This document shows positions 33,332 to 41,733 of a DNA stretch of 41,733 bases, piece after piece (positions within the stretch are counted from its first letter, which is position 1; the number at the start of each line of letters is the position of its first letter). The notes under the pieces are model-generated. The model saw only the letters and a program-made list of their open reading frames with translations. It was not told the origin of the DNA and searched no databases. The stretch comes from an uncultured Bacteroidia bacterium (GTDB lineage: Bacteria; Bacteroidota; Bacteroidia; Bacteroidales; UBA932): positions 1-41,733 of the forward strand of contig CACZZZ010000021.1 in the NCBI GenBank assembly GCA_902785825.1, given 5' to 3'. The translations under genes were made by a program, and so were the position numbers.

Positions 33332-34069
33332 ATGAAAAAGTTCTTCTCAATCGTTGTCTTGGCGACAATCTTCAGCTTCGGGCTCGCGGCCCAAAACAGC
33401 TTTGAATTCGGTGAGGACGCTGATTTCTCCATCAGGAAAGGTGCTTTCTCCGCTGAAACTGTGAGTTATGTCGCTTTCGGTGACCACAACCTCCTCGATG
33501 TGGATGCGGATTTCCAGAACAACAAGGGAAAGGCTTTGACCGAGTTCTATATGAATATTATCGAGCTCAGGGTACATCCTTACGAGACGGGCATGTTCAC
33601 CCTCGGCGTTGATTTCGATTGGGATTACTATCGCCTGAGAAACACTTATTTCTGGCAGCCTGACGCTTCCAAGGAAAAGGTCTCGATCGCTTCTATGGAA
33701 GGCTCCGGGTTCAAGAGGATCAAGAAATCCCGTCTCTCGGTCAGGACTCTTTCCGTTCCTATCGCTTTCGAGCAGTCTTTCGATAAGTTCACTTTAAGGA
33801 TCGGCGCCGCCGGTGAATATAATTTCCCGGCTATCAGCAGGTTCAAGGGAGAAAGCAGAGACGGGGCCACTGTCAAGGAGTGGAAGGACGGAGATCACTT
33901 CTCCAAGCAGATCAAGACCAAGCCGTTTACTTACAACATCTTTGGCTCCCTTTCGTTCGGAGGCATCGGAGTCTATGTCAAATATTCACCGGTTACTCAG
34001 TTTGAGCAGGGTTATGGACCTCAGTTCAAGTCCCTTACCTTTGGAGTCATAAGCGGTATCGGAATGTAA
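33332..34069 (+). CDS. Outer-membrane beta-barrel-like protein
   Basis: A 245-residue protein with a signal peptide (MKKFFSIVVLATIFSFGLAAQ). The mature part is a series of short amphipathic strands rich in aromatic residues (FTLGVDFDWDYYRLRN, FTLRIGAAGEYNF, FTYNIFGSLSFGGIGVYVKYSP) and ends with a hydrophobic strand, GVISGIGM. This pattern fits a small 8-10-stranded outer-membrane barrel of the kind common in Bacteroidota. No enzyme motif is visible. It lies between the acid phosphatase and ClC genes; a functional link is not evident. Confidence 0.72.
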   Translation: MKKFFSIVVLATIFSFGLAAQNSFEFGEDADFSIRKGAFSAETVSYVAFGDHNLLDVDADFQNNKGKALTEFYMNIIELRVHPYETGMFTLGVDFDWDYYRLRNTYFWQPDASKEKVSIASMEGSGFKRIKKSRLSVRTLSVPIAFEQSFDKFTLRIGAAGEYNFPAISRFKGESRDGATVKEWKDGDHFSKQIKTKPFTYNIFGSLSFGGIGVYVKYSPVTQFEQGYGPQFKSLTFGVISGIGM

Positions 34070-34077
34070 GTTAGAGC

Positions 34078-35838
34078 ATGATGAACCCCTTCTCACGCCT
34101 TTCGGAGAGGAATCTTCTCTTAGTGCTCAGCGTTGTCACCGGACTCGTTGTGGGTCTGGCCGCTGTCATCTTGAAGACTCTTATCAGACTCATCCAGCAT
34201 GGGCTTGGGAACGCTTTCGGCGATCTCTGGAACGGGGTCATCTATTATATAGCGTTGCCTGGAGTGGGAATGCTCCTGGCAATGCTTTTTTGCCGTTACC
34301 TGCTTAAGGACAATATCGGCCATGGGGTCACGAAGGCCCTTCAAGCAGTGTCCAGGCATGATTCCAGGATCAAACCACATAACACTTGGTCCTCTATAGT
34401 CGCCAGCTCGGTCACGATCGGGTTCGGAGGCTCGGTAGGAGCTGAGGCGCCTATTGTCTATACGGGTGCCGCCATCGGATCCAATTTCGCCCGTAAGGCC
34501 GGAATGTCTTACAGAAGTATGACGATCCTACTGGGATGCGGGGCGGCCGCGGCTGTGGCGGGAATATTCAAGGCTCCTCTCGCGGGAGTGCTGTTCGTGC
34601 TGGAGATACTCCTTTTCAATATCTCCATGAACTCCATGATGCCCTTGCTGTTGTCCACGGTCTCGGCGACGGTCGTGTCTTATATATTCCTTGGCAAGAG
34701 CACTCCCTTTGAATGTACCCTGATGCCATTCAACCTCGCGAATATTCCTTTCTATCTCATTCTGGGAATATTTTGCGGCGGGTGCTCGATTTATTTCATA
34801 AGGGCCACCCTATGGCTTGAGGACAGGATCGGGAAGATGAGAAACGCCTATCTTCGGTGGGGATTGTGCGCTATCGGTCTCGGACTTCTAATCTTTCTCT
34901 TCCCCCAACTTTACGGAGAGGGATATGATTCGCTGGGGAGTCTTTTGAATGGTAATGAGCTTTCCCTGGAGGGACAGACTCCTTTGGCTTTCCTCTCGAG
35001 GAGCCCTTGGTCAGTGCCTGTTTTCTTCATGCTGATATTGCTGCTGAAAGTCTTCTCTATGACCCTGACCAATGCTGGCGGGGGAGTGGGGGGTACTTTC
35101 GGTCCGACCCTTTTTGTCGGGGCCATCGCCGGGTTTGTCGTGGCGAGGACCCTTAACCTCATGCTTTCCGGAACGTCTTTGTCCGTGCCTGAGCAGAATT
35201 TCGTCCTGGTCGGGATGGCTGGACTGATGGCCGGAGTGATGCAGGCTCCTATGACGGCCATCTTCTTGATCGCCGAGATCTCTGGAGGCTACGATTTGTT
35301 CCTTCCCCTGATTCTCACCGCCACCATAGCCTTCGGTACTACGAGGCTTGTGGAGAAGTACTCGATCTACACCAAACGAATCGCCCAGAAAGGGGAGTTA
35401 CTCACCCATGACAGCGACCAGGCAGTGCTCACTCTCTTGAAGGTCAACGACGTGATAGAGAATGACTTCTCTCCCGTGAAGATAGACGATACTCTCGGCA
35501 GGCTTGTGGAGGTGGTCTCGGAATCTTCCAGGAATATATTCCCGGTTGTGGACTCGAAAGGGCGCTTCCAGGGATACGTGTCCCTCGAGGACATAAGGAA
35601 GGACATGTTCCGTTCCGGTGAATATGAGACCTTACATGTGTTCAACTTCATGCGCAGCGCGGTCGAGTATGTGTATGATGACGAGAGCATGGATTCAGTG
35701 ATGCGGAAGTTCGAGAGCACCTCGGCGTGGAATCTCCCGGTGGTCAGACGTTCTGACAGGGCTTATATAGGCTTTGTCTCCAAGTCTAAAATATTCTCGG
35801 CATACAGGGATGAATTAAGGATTTTCTCGCAAGACTAG
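34078..35838 (+). CDS. ClC-family chloride channel/transporter with CBS domains
   Basis: A 586-residue membrane protein. The ClC part (about 1-440) has 10 or more hydrophobic helices with the signatures GFGGSVGAEAPIV near residue 116 and GGGVGGTFGPTLFVGA near 340. The gating Glu of the usual GREGP motif is kept but the next Gly is Ala (GAEAP). A Glu at the position used for proton transfer also appears (FVLEILLF), so it could be an H+/Cl- exchanger rather than a channel. Residues about 450-585 form a pair of CBS domains (VIENDFSPVKIDDTLGRLVEVV...), which usually bind adenine nucleotides. tex follows after 2 bases. Confidence 0.93.
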   Translation: MMNPFSRLSERNLLLVLSVVTGLVVGLAAVILKTLIRLIQHGLGNAFGDLWNGVIYYIALPGVGMLLAMLFCRYLLKDNIGHGVTKALQAVSRHDSRIKPHNTWSSIVASSVTIGFGGSVGAEAPIVYTGAAIGSNFARKAGMSYRSMTILLGCGAAAAVAGIFKAPLAGVLFVLEILLFNISMNSMMPLLLSTVSATVVSYIFLGKSTPFECTLMPFNLANIPFYLILGIFCGGCSIYFIRATLWLEDRIGKMRNAYLRWGLCAIGLGLLIFLFPQLYGEGYDSLGSLLNGNELSLEGQTPLAFLSRSPWSVPVFFMLILLLKVFSMTLTNAGGGVGGTFGPTLFVGAIAGFVVARTLNLMLSGTSLSVPEQNFVLVGMAGLMAGVMQAPMTAIFLIAEISGGYDLFLPLILTATIAFGTTRLVEKYSIYTKRIAQKGELLTHDSDQAVLTLLKVNDVIENDFSPVKIDDTLGRLVEVVSESSRNIFPVVDSKGRFQGYVSLEDIRKDMFRSGEYETLHVFNFMRSAVEYVYDDESMDSVMRKFESTSAWNLPVVRRSDRAYIGFVSKSKIFSAYRDELRIFSQD

Positions 35839-35840
35839 AT

Positions 35841-37958
35841 ATGAAATCGCTTTATATTAACGAGATAGCCCGCAAACTGTCAATCAAGGACTGGCAGGTT
35901 GAGAATTGCATTGGCCTCTTTGAGGAAGGGGCTACCATCCCTTTCATCAGCCGTTACCGGAAAGAGAAAACCGGCGGTCTGGACGACATGGCTGTCGCTG
36001 AGATCAAGCATTGGAGTGACGTGTTCTCCGAGATGGAGAAGCGTAAGGCCGGGATTCTCTCGACAATTGAGGAACAAGGCAAATTGACTCCTGATCTTAA
36101 ATCCAAGATAGAGAATTGCTTGGTTTCCAGTGAATTGGAAGATCTCTACCTTCCTTATCGCCCTAAGCGTAGGACAAGGGCTACCGTGGCTAAGGAAAAA
36201 GGGCTCGAGCCTCTCGCTGACAAGATGTGGAATGTTCAGCTTTCTGATCCCGAGCCTGAGGCGAGGAAATACGTCGGCGATAAGGTTGCGGATGTCGAGG
36301 ATGCCCTCGCCGGGGCTAGGGATATAATCGCGGAAAGATTCTCGGAATCGGCCACTACAAGGGACGCGTTGCGGCAGATATTCAGGACCAGACGTGTCGA
36401 ATCGAAGGCCACCAAAGCGGCTTCCACTAACCCGGACGCATCGAAATACCGGGCGTACTTCAATTTCTCGATGCCTATTCAGAGGATACCTTCCCATAAT
36501 CTTCTGGCAATATTGAGGGCTGAGAAAGAGGGCTTTCTCTCAGTGGGACTTGACGCTGATCCCGAGAAATGCGGCAATAAGATCTATTATGATTTCTGTC
36601 AGGAGAGAAAGTATCCGGGACCGAAACTGGCGGAGCAGATCCGTGAGGCGATCGACGATTCTTTCAAACGCCTGCTTGAGCCGTCTATCTCTAACGAGAT
36701 ATTGAAAGAAGCTAAGGAAAAAGCTGATATTGAATCAATCGCTGTTTTCGGAGAGAACCTGACCCAGCTCCTTTTATCCCCTCCGGTGGGGCAGAAAAGG
36801 ACTATGGCCATAGATCCGGGTTTCCGGAACGGTTGCAAGATCGCTTGCCTTGACGAGCATGGCAACCTTCTCTGCCATACGATAATATTCCCTCATCCTC
36901 CCCAGAGTGAGAAGATAAAGTCAATCATGGCGGTCTCTGACATGGTGGAGAAATATCGCATCGAAGTTATCGCCATCGGTAACGGCACCGCATCCAGGGA
37001 GACGGAAGATTTCGTCAAGAAGGTCGGGCTCCCCGATGACGTCAAGGTTTATACCGTCAGTGAGGATGGGGCTTCAATATATTCAGCATCCGAGGTGGCC
37101 AGAAAGGAATTCCCGAACGAGGATGTGACGGTCAGGGGAGCGGTCTCGATTGGTCGCCGTCTTATGGACCCGCTTGCGGAGCTGGTGAAAATCGACCCGA
37201 AGTCTTTGGGGGTCGGTCAGTACCAACATGATGTGGATCAGAACCTTCTGCGCGAGAAACTGGACAATACCGTTGCGATATGCGTCAACAGCGTGGGAGT
37301 CAATCTCAATACTGCCAGCCCTTATCTTCTGAGCTACGTGTCCGGGATTGGCCCGGCGCTTGCCTCAAATATCGTAGCGTACAGGAATGAGACGGGAGGT
37401 TTCACCTCAAGAGATCAGCTCCATAAAGTTCCCAAGCTTGGCCCAAAGGCCTTTGAACAATGTGCTGGCTTCCTCAGGATTCATGGCGCCGCCAATCCTT
37501 TGGACAATTCAGCTGTCCATCCCGAGTGCTATCACATAGTCGCGAAAATGGCGGCTGATCTTGGAGTCTCATCTAAGGAACTCGTTGGTAATGAGGCGCT
37601 GATAAAGAAGATTGACCCATCTAAGTATGTGGAAGGAGAGTTTGGCCTACCCACTATTAACGACATTCTTAAGGAGCTCGCAAAGCCCGGGCTGGATCCG
37701 AGGCAGGAGGCCCAGGAATTCAGTTTCGCTGATGACATCCATGAGATTGATGACCTTAAGGCGGGCATGGAACTTCCTGGGATTGTGACCAATGTGACGG
37801 CTTTCGGGGCTTTCGTTGACATCGGCATACATGAGAACGGCCTTATCCACGTCTCCCAAATGCGTGGAGCCAAGCTTAAGCTTCACCAGAAAGTTCAGGT
37901 GAGCGTACTATCAGTGGACCTTGATCGGAACAGGATCTCTTTACGGCTGCTGAAATAA
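35841..37958 (+). CDS. tex: Tex-family RNA-binding transcription accessory protein
   Basis: A 705-residue Tex protein, a conserved cytoplasmic nucleic-acid-binding factor implicated in transcription and RNA handling. The N-terminal region contains FEEGATIPFISRYRKEKTGGLD, typical of Tex. The YqgF-like domain begins TMAIDPGFRNGCKIAC near 325. The helix-hairpin-helix part is NTASPYLLSYVSGIGPALASNIVAYR near 490-515, and the S1 domain is at about 640-705 (GIVTNVTAFGAFVDIGIHENGLIHVSQM). The last 64 bases overlap, tail to tail, the 3' end of the dihydroorotase gene on the other strand. Confidence 0.96.
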   Translation: MKSLYINEIARKLSIKDWQVENCIGLFEEGATIPFISRYRKEKTGGLDDMAVAEIKHWSDVFSEMEKRKAGILSTIEEQGKLTPDLKSKIENCLVSSELEDLYLPYRPKRRTRATVAKEKGLEPLADKMWNVQLSDPEPEARKYVGDKVADVEDALAGARDIIAERFSESATTRDALRQIFRTRRVESKATKAASTNPDASKYRAYFNFSMPIQRIPSHNLLAILRAEKEGFLSVGLDADPEKCGNKIYYDFCQERKYPGPKLAEQIREAIDDSFKRLLEPSISNEILKEAKEKADIESIAVFGENLTQLLLSPPVGQKRTMAIDPGFRNGCKIACLDEHGNLLCHTIIFPHPPQSEKIKSIMAVSDMVEKYRIEVIAIGNGTASRETEDFVKKVGLPDDVKVYTVSEDGASIYSASEVARKEFPNEDVTVRGAVSIGRRLMDPLAELVKIDPKSLGVGQYQHDVDQNLLREKLDNTVAICVNSVGVNLNTASPYLLSYVSGIGPALASNIVAYRNETGGFTSRDQLHKVPKLGPKAFEQCAGFLRIHGAANPLDNSAVHPECYHIVAKMAADLGVSSKELVGNEALIKKIDPSKYVEGEFGLPTINDILKELAKPGLDPRQEAQEFSFADDIHEIDDLKAGMELPGIVTNVTAFGAFVDIGIHENGLIHVSQMRGAKLKLHQKVQVSVLSVDLDRNRISLRLLK

Positions 37959-39259
37959 TCATTGACAGGTTTACCGTCGTTCACGGCGAGGGATCCGTTG
38001 ATCCAGACCTTTTCGACGGCTCCTTGGAACCGGCACCCTTCGTATGGTGACCATCCGCATTTGTAGGCCGGATTCTCTACCTTGAACTCCTTCCCGGGAT
38101 CGATGGCGATGAGGTCGGCATAGTACCCTGGTTTAAGGAAGCCTCGTCCCTGAATTCCAAATATTTCCGCCGCTTTTTCAGAGAATGCGGACGCTATCCT
38201 GGTCAGCGGTATGTCGTGGCGGCGGGCTATAGTCAAGACAGCCGGAAGTGATTGCTGGATAGTCGGTAAGCCTGAAGGACAGTCAAGGTATTGCCTGTCC
38301 TTCTCCTCTTTGAGATGGGGAGCGTGGTCGGAACCGATCGTGTCAATGGTGCCGTCTTTGAAGGCCTCGATGAGAGCCTCGCGGTCGGCCTCGGATTTTA
38401 CGGCGGGGTTGCATTTCAGCTTTCCTGCCATCAGGGAATAATCCTTGTCGCTGAACCACAGGTAGTTAGCTGAAGTCTCGGCGGTTATTCCCGGATTTGA
38501 ACGTTTGGCTTCCCTGATCATCTCCGCTTCCTCTTTGGTGGAGACGTGAAGAATGTGAAGCCTTGTGCCATGCTTGATCGCCAGCTCCAAGGCTTTAGCG
38601 GTGGATTTGACGCAAGCTTCCCGGCTACGGATAAGAGGATGGGCCTCGAAAGGAACAGCTGTGCCATATCTTGCCTTGGCATCCGCAAGATTCCTTTTTA
38701 TGATAGACTCGTCCTCGCTATGGATCAGGATGGTCTTACCTTTTATCCTGAACAGGTCTTCAAGGGCTTCAGCCCGGTCCACAAGCATATTGCCGGTTGA
38801 GGAACCCATGAAAACCTTGATTCCGCCGAATTTGTATCCCATACCGCTTTCAATATATTCACGGATAAGGGAGGCATTGGAGTTCGTCGCGCCGATGTGG
38901 AACCCATAGTTCGCGGAAGAAGTCTCGAGGGCCCTGTTGAGTTTCCAGTCTATGGTTTCCATCGAAGTTGCCGCCGGGGAGGTGTTGGGCATATCGATAA
39001 AAGAGGTGATCCCGCCTAATACCGCGGCATGTGACTCGGTACCGATGTCGGCTTTCCAAGTCATTCCAGGCTCCCGGAAATGCACATGGGCGTCTATGCC
39101 TCCGGCCATGAGTAGCATCCCTTCCAGGTCGATCACCTCGGCGCCCGGGATCGTGGGAGCCTCGTCCCAAATCCCGGTAATAATCTCCCCGTCAATTCCG
39201 AGGGTTCCCCTCGATGCGGAGACCCCCGTCACTATCACGGCGTTTTTAAGAAGAATCAT
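37895..39259 (-). CDS. pyrC: Dihydroorotase
   Basis: A 454-residue amidohydrolase of the type I dihydroorotase/allantoinase group that closes the pyrimidine ring. The metal ligands are in DAHVHFREPG near residue 60, the carboxylated-Lys region GGIKVFMGSSTGN near 145, His in ILIHSEDE and LHILHVST, and Asp in GSDHAPH near 310. It continues about 20 residues into the region antisense to tex; these residues (FSSRKEILFRSRS...) are not conserved-looking and probably arose by stop-codon loss. Its ATG overlaps the stop of the upstream glycosyltransferase gene (ATGA). With pyrG, this is the second pyrimidine gene in the window. Confidence 0.93.
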   Translation of the reverse strand: MILLKNAVIVTGVSASRGTLGIDGEIITGIWDEAPTIPGAEVIDLEGMLLMAGGIDAHVHFREPGMTWKADIGTESHAAVLGGITSFIDMPNTSPAATSMETIDWKLNRALETSSANYGFHIGATNSNASLIREYIESGMGYKFGGIKVFMGSSTGNMLVDRAEALEDLFRIKGKTILIHSEDESIIKRNLADAKARYGTAVPFEAHPLIRSREACVKSTAKALELAIKHGTRLHILHVSTKEEAEMIREAKRSNPGITAETSANYLWFSDKDYSLMAGKLKCNPAVKSEADREALIEAFKDGTIDTIGSDHAPHLKEEKDRQYLDCPSGLPTIQQSLPAVLTIARRHDIPLTRIASAFSEKAAEIFGIQGRGFLKPGYYADLIAIDPGKEFKVENPAYKCGWSPYEGCRFQGAVEKVWINGSLAVNDGKPVNDYFSSRKEILFRSRSTDSTLT

Positions 39260-39984
39260 TCTTGTCCTTTGCGGTGGAACTTCCTGAATCTCAGCTTGAT
39301 GACACCCCAGAAGGCCTCGCCGAAAATTCCGCTGCTCATTTTCGATGTCCCAAGCTTGCGATTCACGAAGATGATAGGGACCTCAGTCACCTTGAAGCCA
39401 AGTCTGTAGGCGGTGTATTTCATCTCGATCTGGAAGCCGTAGCCTTTCATCTGTATCGCATCCATGTCGATAGCCTCCAGGCATTCCCGGCTGTAGCACT
39501 TGAATCCGGCTGTGCAGTCGTGGACTTTCATCCCGAGAATGAACCTCACATATTTCGAGGCGTAATATGACATCAGGATCCTGCCGATAGGCCAGTTGAC
39601 CACGCTGATTCCGTCGCAGTAACGCGATCCGACAGCTACGCCTCCGCACTCGGCGCAAGCCGCGTGGAGCTTTGGCAGGTCATCCGGGTTGTGCGAGAAA
39701 TCGGCGTCCATCTCGAAGACGAAGTCGTATCCGTGCTCCAGAGACCACTTGAAACCGGTAATATAAGCTGTGCCAAGTCCTTGCTTCCCAGAGCGCTCGA
39801 TTATAAACAACCTTTCAGGGAACTCTCCCATCAATGCTTTGACGATGGATGCGGTCCCGTCAGGGGATCCGTCGTCAATGACCAGGATGTGATACTCTCC
39901 TTCCAGGCTGAAAACTTTGCGGATGATAGCCTCGATGTTCTCCTTCTCGTTATATGTCGGGATGATTACTATTTTCCTGTCCAT
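39256..39984 (-). CDS. Polyprenyl-phosphate mannose synthase-like glycosyltransferase (GT2)
   Basis: A 242-residue GT2 enzyme similar to dolichol- or polyprenyl-phosphate mannosyltransferases. Motifs are IIPTYNEKENIE at residues 7-18, VIDDGSPDGTA near 36, FEMDADFSHNP near 91 (DxD), and the late GYGFQIEMKYTAYRLGFKVTEVPI, typical for this subgroup. It has no membrane helices of its own, so it would act at the inner face of the membrane. It is coupled to pyrC by ATGA, a pairing I recall from other Bacteroidota. A TATATTTG box lies 34 bases upstream. Confidence 0.92.
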   Translation of the reverse strand: MDRKIVIIPTYNEKENIEAIIRKVFSLEGEYHILVIDDGSPDGTASIVKALMGEFPERLFIIERSGKQGLGTAYITGFKWSLEHGYDFVFEMDADFSHNPDDLPKLHAACAECGGVAVGSRYCDGISVVNWPIGRILMSYYASKYVRFILGMKVHDCTAGFKCYSRECLEAIDMDAIQMKGYGFQIEMKYTAYRLGFKVTEVPIIFVNRKLGTSKMSSGIFGEAFWGVIKLRFRKFHRKGQE

Positions 39985-40018
39985 ATCGGTAGTGATGTCA
40001 TTGTTTGACTCTATTCTA

Positions 40019-40026
40019 CAAATATA
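40019..40026 (-). promoter_or_regulatory. -7 box for the glycosyltransferase-pyrC unit
   Basis: TATATTTG on the minus strand, giving a leader of about 28 bases. No convincing -33 TTTG at 19 bases. Confidence 0.45.
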
Positions 40027-40048
40027 TTAATCTTTGGTGATATTTTCT

Positions 40049-40056
40049 TATTTTTG
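40049..40056 (+). promoter_or_regulatory. Weak -7 box for the two-domain glycosyltransferase gene
   Basis: TATTTTTG matches TAnnTTTG and lies 24 bases before the ATG at 40081. The nearest upstream TTTG (40033-40036) is too close for the usual spacing. Confidence 0.3.
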
Positions 40057-40080
40057 TGTCTCACAACTTATCTTTTTATC

Positions 40081-41496
40081 ATGCGAAGAATCGATTGTTT
40101 TATCCCATATTATAATGACGGGCAGTCCTCAGTCACCACGGCTAACCTCAGCGCTGAGAATGAAGTCTCCAAGGTCGTGCCTATCGATGGCGCGACTTTC
40201 AAGAGCACAAAGGCCATGAGGCTTATCGCATCCGAGGCAGAGGCCCCGTTTGTAATGATCTACACGAAAACGACCGATTTACGCTTCGGAAAGTACTCTT
40301 TGGAGCGTTTCCTCTCGGTCGCGGATGACACTTCCGCCGCGATGGTATATTCAGACCATATTAAGGAAATAGCGGGCGAGAGGGTTTTCTCACCGGTGAT
40401 CGATTGCCAGATGGGAGCCTTGAGGGATGATTTTGATTTCGGTTCTGTGATGATCTTCCGCAAGGAGGCGCTCAAGGAGGCCGTGTCTCGGATGGATGTG
40501 GATTATGAATATGCCGGTTTATACGACCTCCGCCTGAAGGTTTCCCAGAAAGGTCCCTTGGTCCATGTGAGTGAATATCTTTATTATGAGATCGAGACAG
40601 ACACCCGTAAGTCAGGGGAGAAATTATTCGATTATGTCGATCCTAAAAACAGGGCGGTCCAGATCGAGATGGAGAAGGCCTGCACCAGTCACCTGAAAGA
40701 CATCGGGGGATATCTCGAGCCGAAGTTTGCTGAAGTTGACTTAGGCGATGGTGATTTTGAATATGAGGCCTCTGTCGTGATTCCTTGCAAGAACAGGGTG
40801 CGTACGATCGGTGACGCTCTCTCCTCAGCGCTTGGCCAGAAGACTTCCTTTAAATATAATGTGATCGTGGTTGACGACAATTCCACGGACGGGACTGTCG
40901 AAGTCATCAAGAGTTTCCTTGGAGATCCTAAACTTATATATATTCCCCAGGACAAGTCTTATCATGCCATCGGAGGGAATTGGAACGCCGCGATCCACCA
41001 TCCCAAATGCGGAAGATTCGCTATCCAGCTCGATTCGGACGACATGTATTATGATGAGAATACGGTCCAGAAGTTTGTGGACGCTTTCCATGCCCAGAAA
41101 TGCGCGATGGTGGTTGGAACATATCGCATAACTGATTTCAATTTGAACACCATTCCTCCGGGGATTATCGACCATAAAGAGTGGACACCGGAGAATGGCC
41201 GGAACAATGCCTTGCGGATCAATGGCCTTGGTGCCCCCAGAGGGTTTTTCGTCCCTACACTCAGGAAAATCAACTTCCCTGTGACCAAATATGGAGAGGA
41301 TTATGCGGTAGGTCTAAGGGTCTCCAGGGAGTATCAGATCGGGAGAATATACGATGTCTTGTATAATTGCCGTCGCTGGGAGGATAATTCCGACGCTTCT
41401 CTCGACATCGACAAAGTTAACGCTAACAACTTGTATAAGGATAGGTTACGTACCTGGGAGCTCTTGGCAAGGATAAAGATGAACCAAAAAGAATAG
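40081..41496 (+). CDS. Glycosyltransferase family 2 protein with two GT-A-like domains
   Basis: A 471-residue protein. The C-terminal half is a canonical GT2 domain: [18 protein letters not shown] from about residue 229, [10 protein letters not shown] near 263 and the metal-binding [10 protein letters not shown] near 316. The N-terminal half (about 1-215) starts [12 protein letters not shown] and includes MVYSDHIKE and later [10 protein letters not shown], resembling a second, degenerate GT-A domain without a clear DxD. The ATG at 40081 was chosen because the domain begins there; a TTG at 40054 is less likely. There is no signal or membrane segment. It probably modifies a cell-surface glycan; substrates are unknown. 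It is the last gene before the rRNA operon. Confidence 0.85.
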   Translation: MRRIDCFIPYYNDGQSSVTTANLSAENEVSKVVPIDGATFKSTKAMRLIASEAEAPFVMIYTKTTDLRFGKYSLERFLSVADDTSAAMVYSDHIKEIAGERVFSPVIDCQMGALRDDFDFGSVMIFRKEALKEAVSRMDVDYEYAGLYDLRLKVSQKGPLVHVSEYLYYEIETDTRKSGEKLFDYVDPKNRAVQIEMEKACTSHLKDIGGYLEPKFAEVDLGDGDFEYEASVVIPCKNRVRTIGDALSSALGQKTSFKYNVIVVDDNSTDGTVEVIKSFLGDPKLIYIPQDKSYHAIGGNWNAAIHHPKCGRFAIQLDSDDMYYDENTVQKFVDAFHAQKCAMVVGTYRITDFNLNTIPPGIIDHKEWTPENGRNNALRINGLGAPRGFFVPTLRKINFPVTKYGEDYAVGLRVSREYQIGRIYDVLYNCRRWEDNSDASLDIDKVNANNLYKDRLRTWELLARIKMNQKE

Positions 41497-41524
41497 AAAT
41501 ATTTTAAAAATTTTAGTGAAAAAA

Positions 41525-41555
41525 TTTGCCAATTAAAAAAAACTCCTTACCTTTG
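41525..41555 (+). promoter_or_regulatory. Promoter of the rRNA operon
   Basis: TTTG at 41525-41528, a 19-base spacer and TACCTTTG at 41548-41555 match the Bacteroidota promoter. The 30 bases upstream are nearly all A and T, as expected of an UP-like element at a strong rRNA promoter. The predicted start is near 41560. Confidence 0.85.
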
Positions 41556-41559
41556 CATT

Positions 41560-41586
41560 CCCGTTCGCAAGCGAATGGGATTTTTT
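41560..41586 (+). terminator. Terminator-like hairpin at the 5' end of the rRNA transcript
   Basis: CCCGTTCG and CGAATGGG pair around CAAG (8 pairs, one G-U) and are followed by A and six T. The first base of the hairpin coincides with the predicted transcription start. It looks like an intrinsic terminator but stands at the start of the transcript, so a role in 5'-end protection or early pausing is as likely. Confidence 0.6.
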
Positions 41587-41716
41587 AACAAGGTCATTGA
41601 CAAGATTGAAGATTAGTACAAGCAAGTACCGAGAAAATTTTTTGAATCGAGAGCGTTGATTCTTATTGAGGAATGAAGCTGTCGGGGTCGAACTGGAATT
41701 TTATAAATGTGTATAT
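41581..41716 (+). other. rRNA leader with boxA-like sequence
   Basis: The leader runs from the promoter hairpin to the 16S start and has no coding potential. TTTTTTAACAAGG at 41581-41593 shares its TTTAACA core with the boxA antitermination motif (TGCTCTTTAACA). The remainder presumably forms the upstream half of the 16S processing stem, whose partner would lie beyond the window. Confidence 0.5.
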
Positions 41717-41733
41717 ACAAAGAAGAGTTTGAT
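41717..41733 (+). rRNA. rrs: 16S ribosomal RNA, 5' end only
   Basis: GAAGAGTTTGAT at 41722-41733 is the universal beginning of bacterial 16S rRNA (Escherichia coli positions 6-17). The mature 5' end is placed about five bases earlier. The remainder is outside the window. The upstream rRNA-type promoter and leader support a true rrn operon. Confidence 0.9.

Overview
This window looks like a chromosomal stretch from a member of the Bacteroidota, most likely Bacteroidales. Several things point there: a type III glutamine synthetase, an EtfBA/acyl-CoA dehydrogenase operon, a 5'-nitroimidazole-resistance-like flavoprotein, many secreted proteins and lipoproteins, few Shine-Dalgarno sequences, and promoters of the Bacteroidota form TTTG-N19-TAnnTTTG before etfB and before the rRNA operon. 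The window ends 17 bases into a 16S rRNA gene. I cannot name the genus from sequence alone.

Layout. (1) 1-4250, minus strand: a scarred accessory segment. A GmrSD-type (DUF262/DUF1524) restriction-like gene, an AlaX-type tRNA-editing gene and a nitroreductase lie between two damaged copies of one ElaA-type acetyltransferase gene. (2) 4300-8154, minus: an AAA+ ATPase and a UvrD/PcrA helicase. (3) 8233-11430, minus: a compact run of small enzymes (SDR, Nim-like flavoprotein, prolyl-tRNA deacylase, beta-carbonic anhydrase, secreted esterase), three of them coupled by ATGA overlaps. (4) 11431-11728: an intergenic region with four related short palindromes. (5) 11729-19692, plus: a co-directional cluster of little-known genes. 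It holds zinc-ribbon proteins (one broken copy), a membrane protein with a duplicated external domain, a secreted protein with a TonB-C-like end, a leucine-rich-repeat lipoprotein, a helix-turn-helix protein, a transmembrane Ser/Thr kinase with WG-like repeats outside, and a probable outer-membrane protein. This is my best candidate for an undescribed system, probably envelope sensing.

(6) 19694-25678, minus: glnN-pyrG-purF-phosphatase. Glutamine is made by the first enzyme and consumed by the next two, and a leader with a small ORF and strong hairpins precedes it. (7) 25960-30579, plus: etfB-etfA-acyl-CoA dehydrogenase, with codon use suggesting high expression, followed by an esterase/HAD-like fusion. 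(8) 30586-30755: a palindromic repeat element and a second repeat-like sequence. (9) 30791-32475, minus: a Gfo/Idh/MocA oxidoreductase and a degenerate hydrolase-like protein. (10) 32545-37958, plus: acid phosphatase, outer-membrane barrel, ClC channel and Tex. (11) 37895-39984, minus: a polyprenyl-phosphate-type glycosyltransferase and dihydroorotase, the latter overlapping tex tail to tail. (12) 40081-41496, plus: a two-domain glycosyltransferase, then the rRNA promoter, a leader that starts with a hairpin and T-tract, and the 16S start.

No tRNA gene, CRISPR array, transposase, integrase or phage gene was seen. All functions are assigned from motifs by eye; no database search was run.
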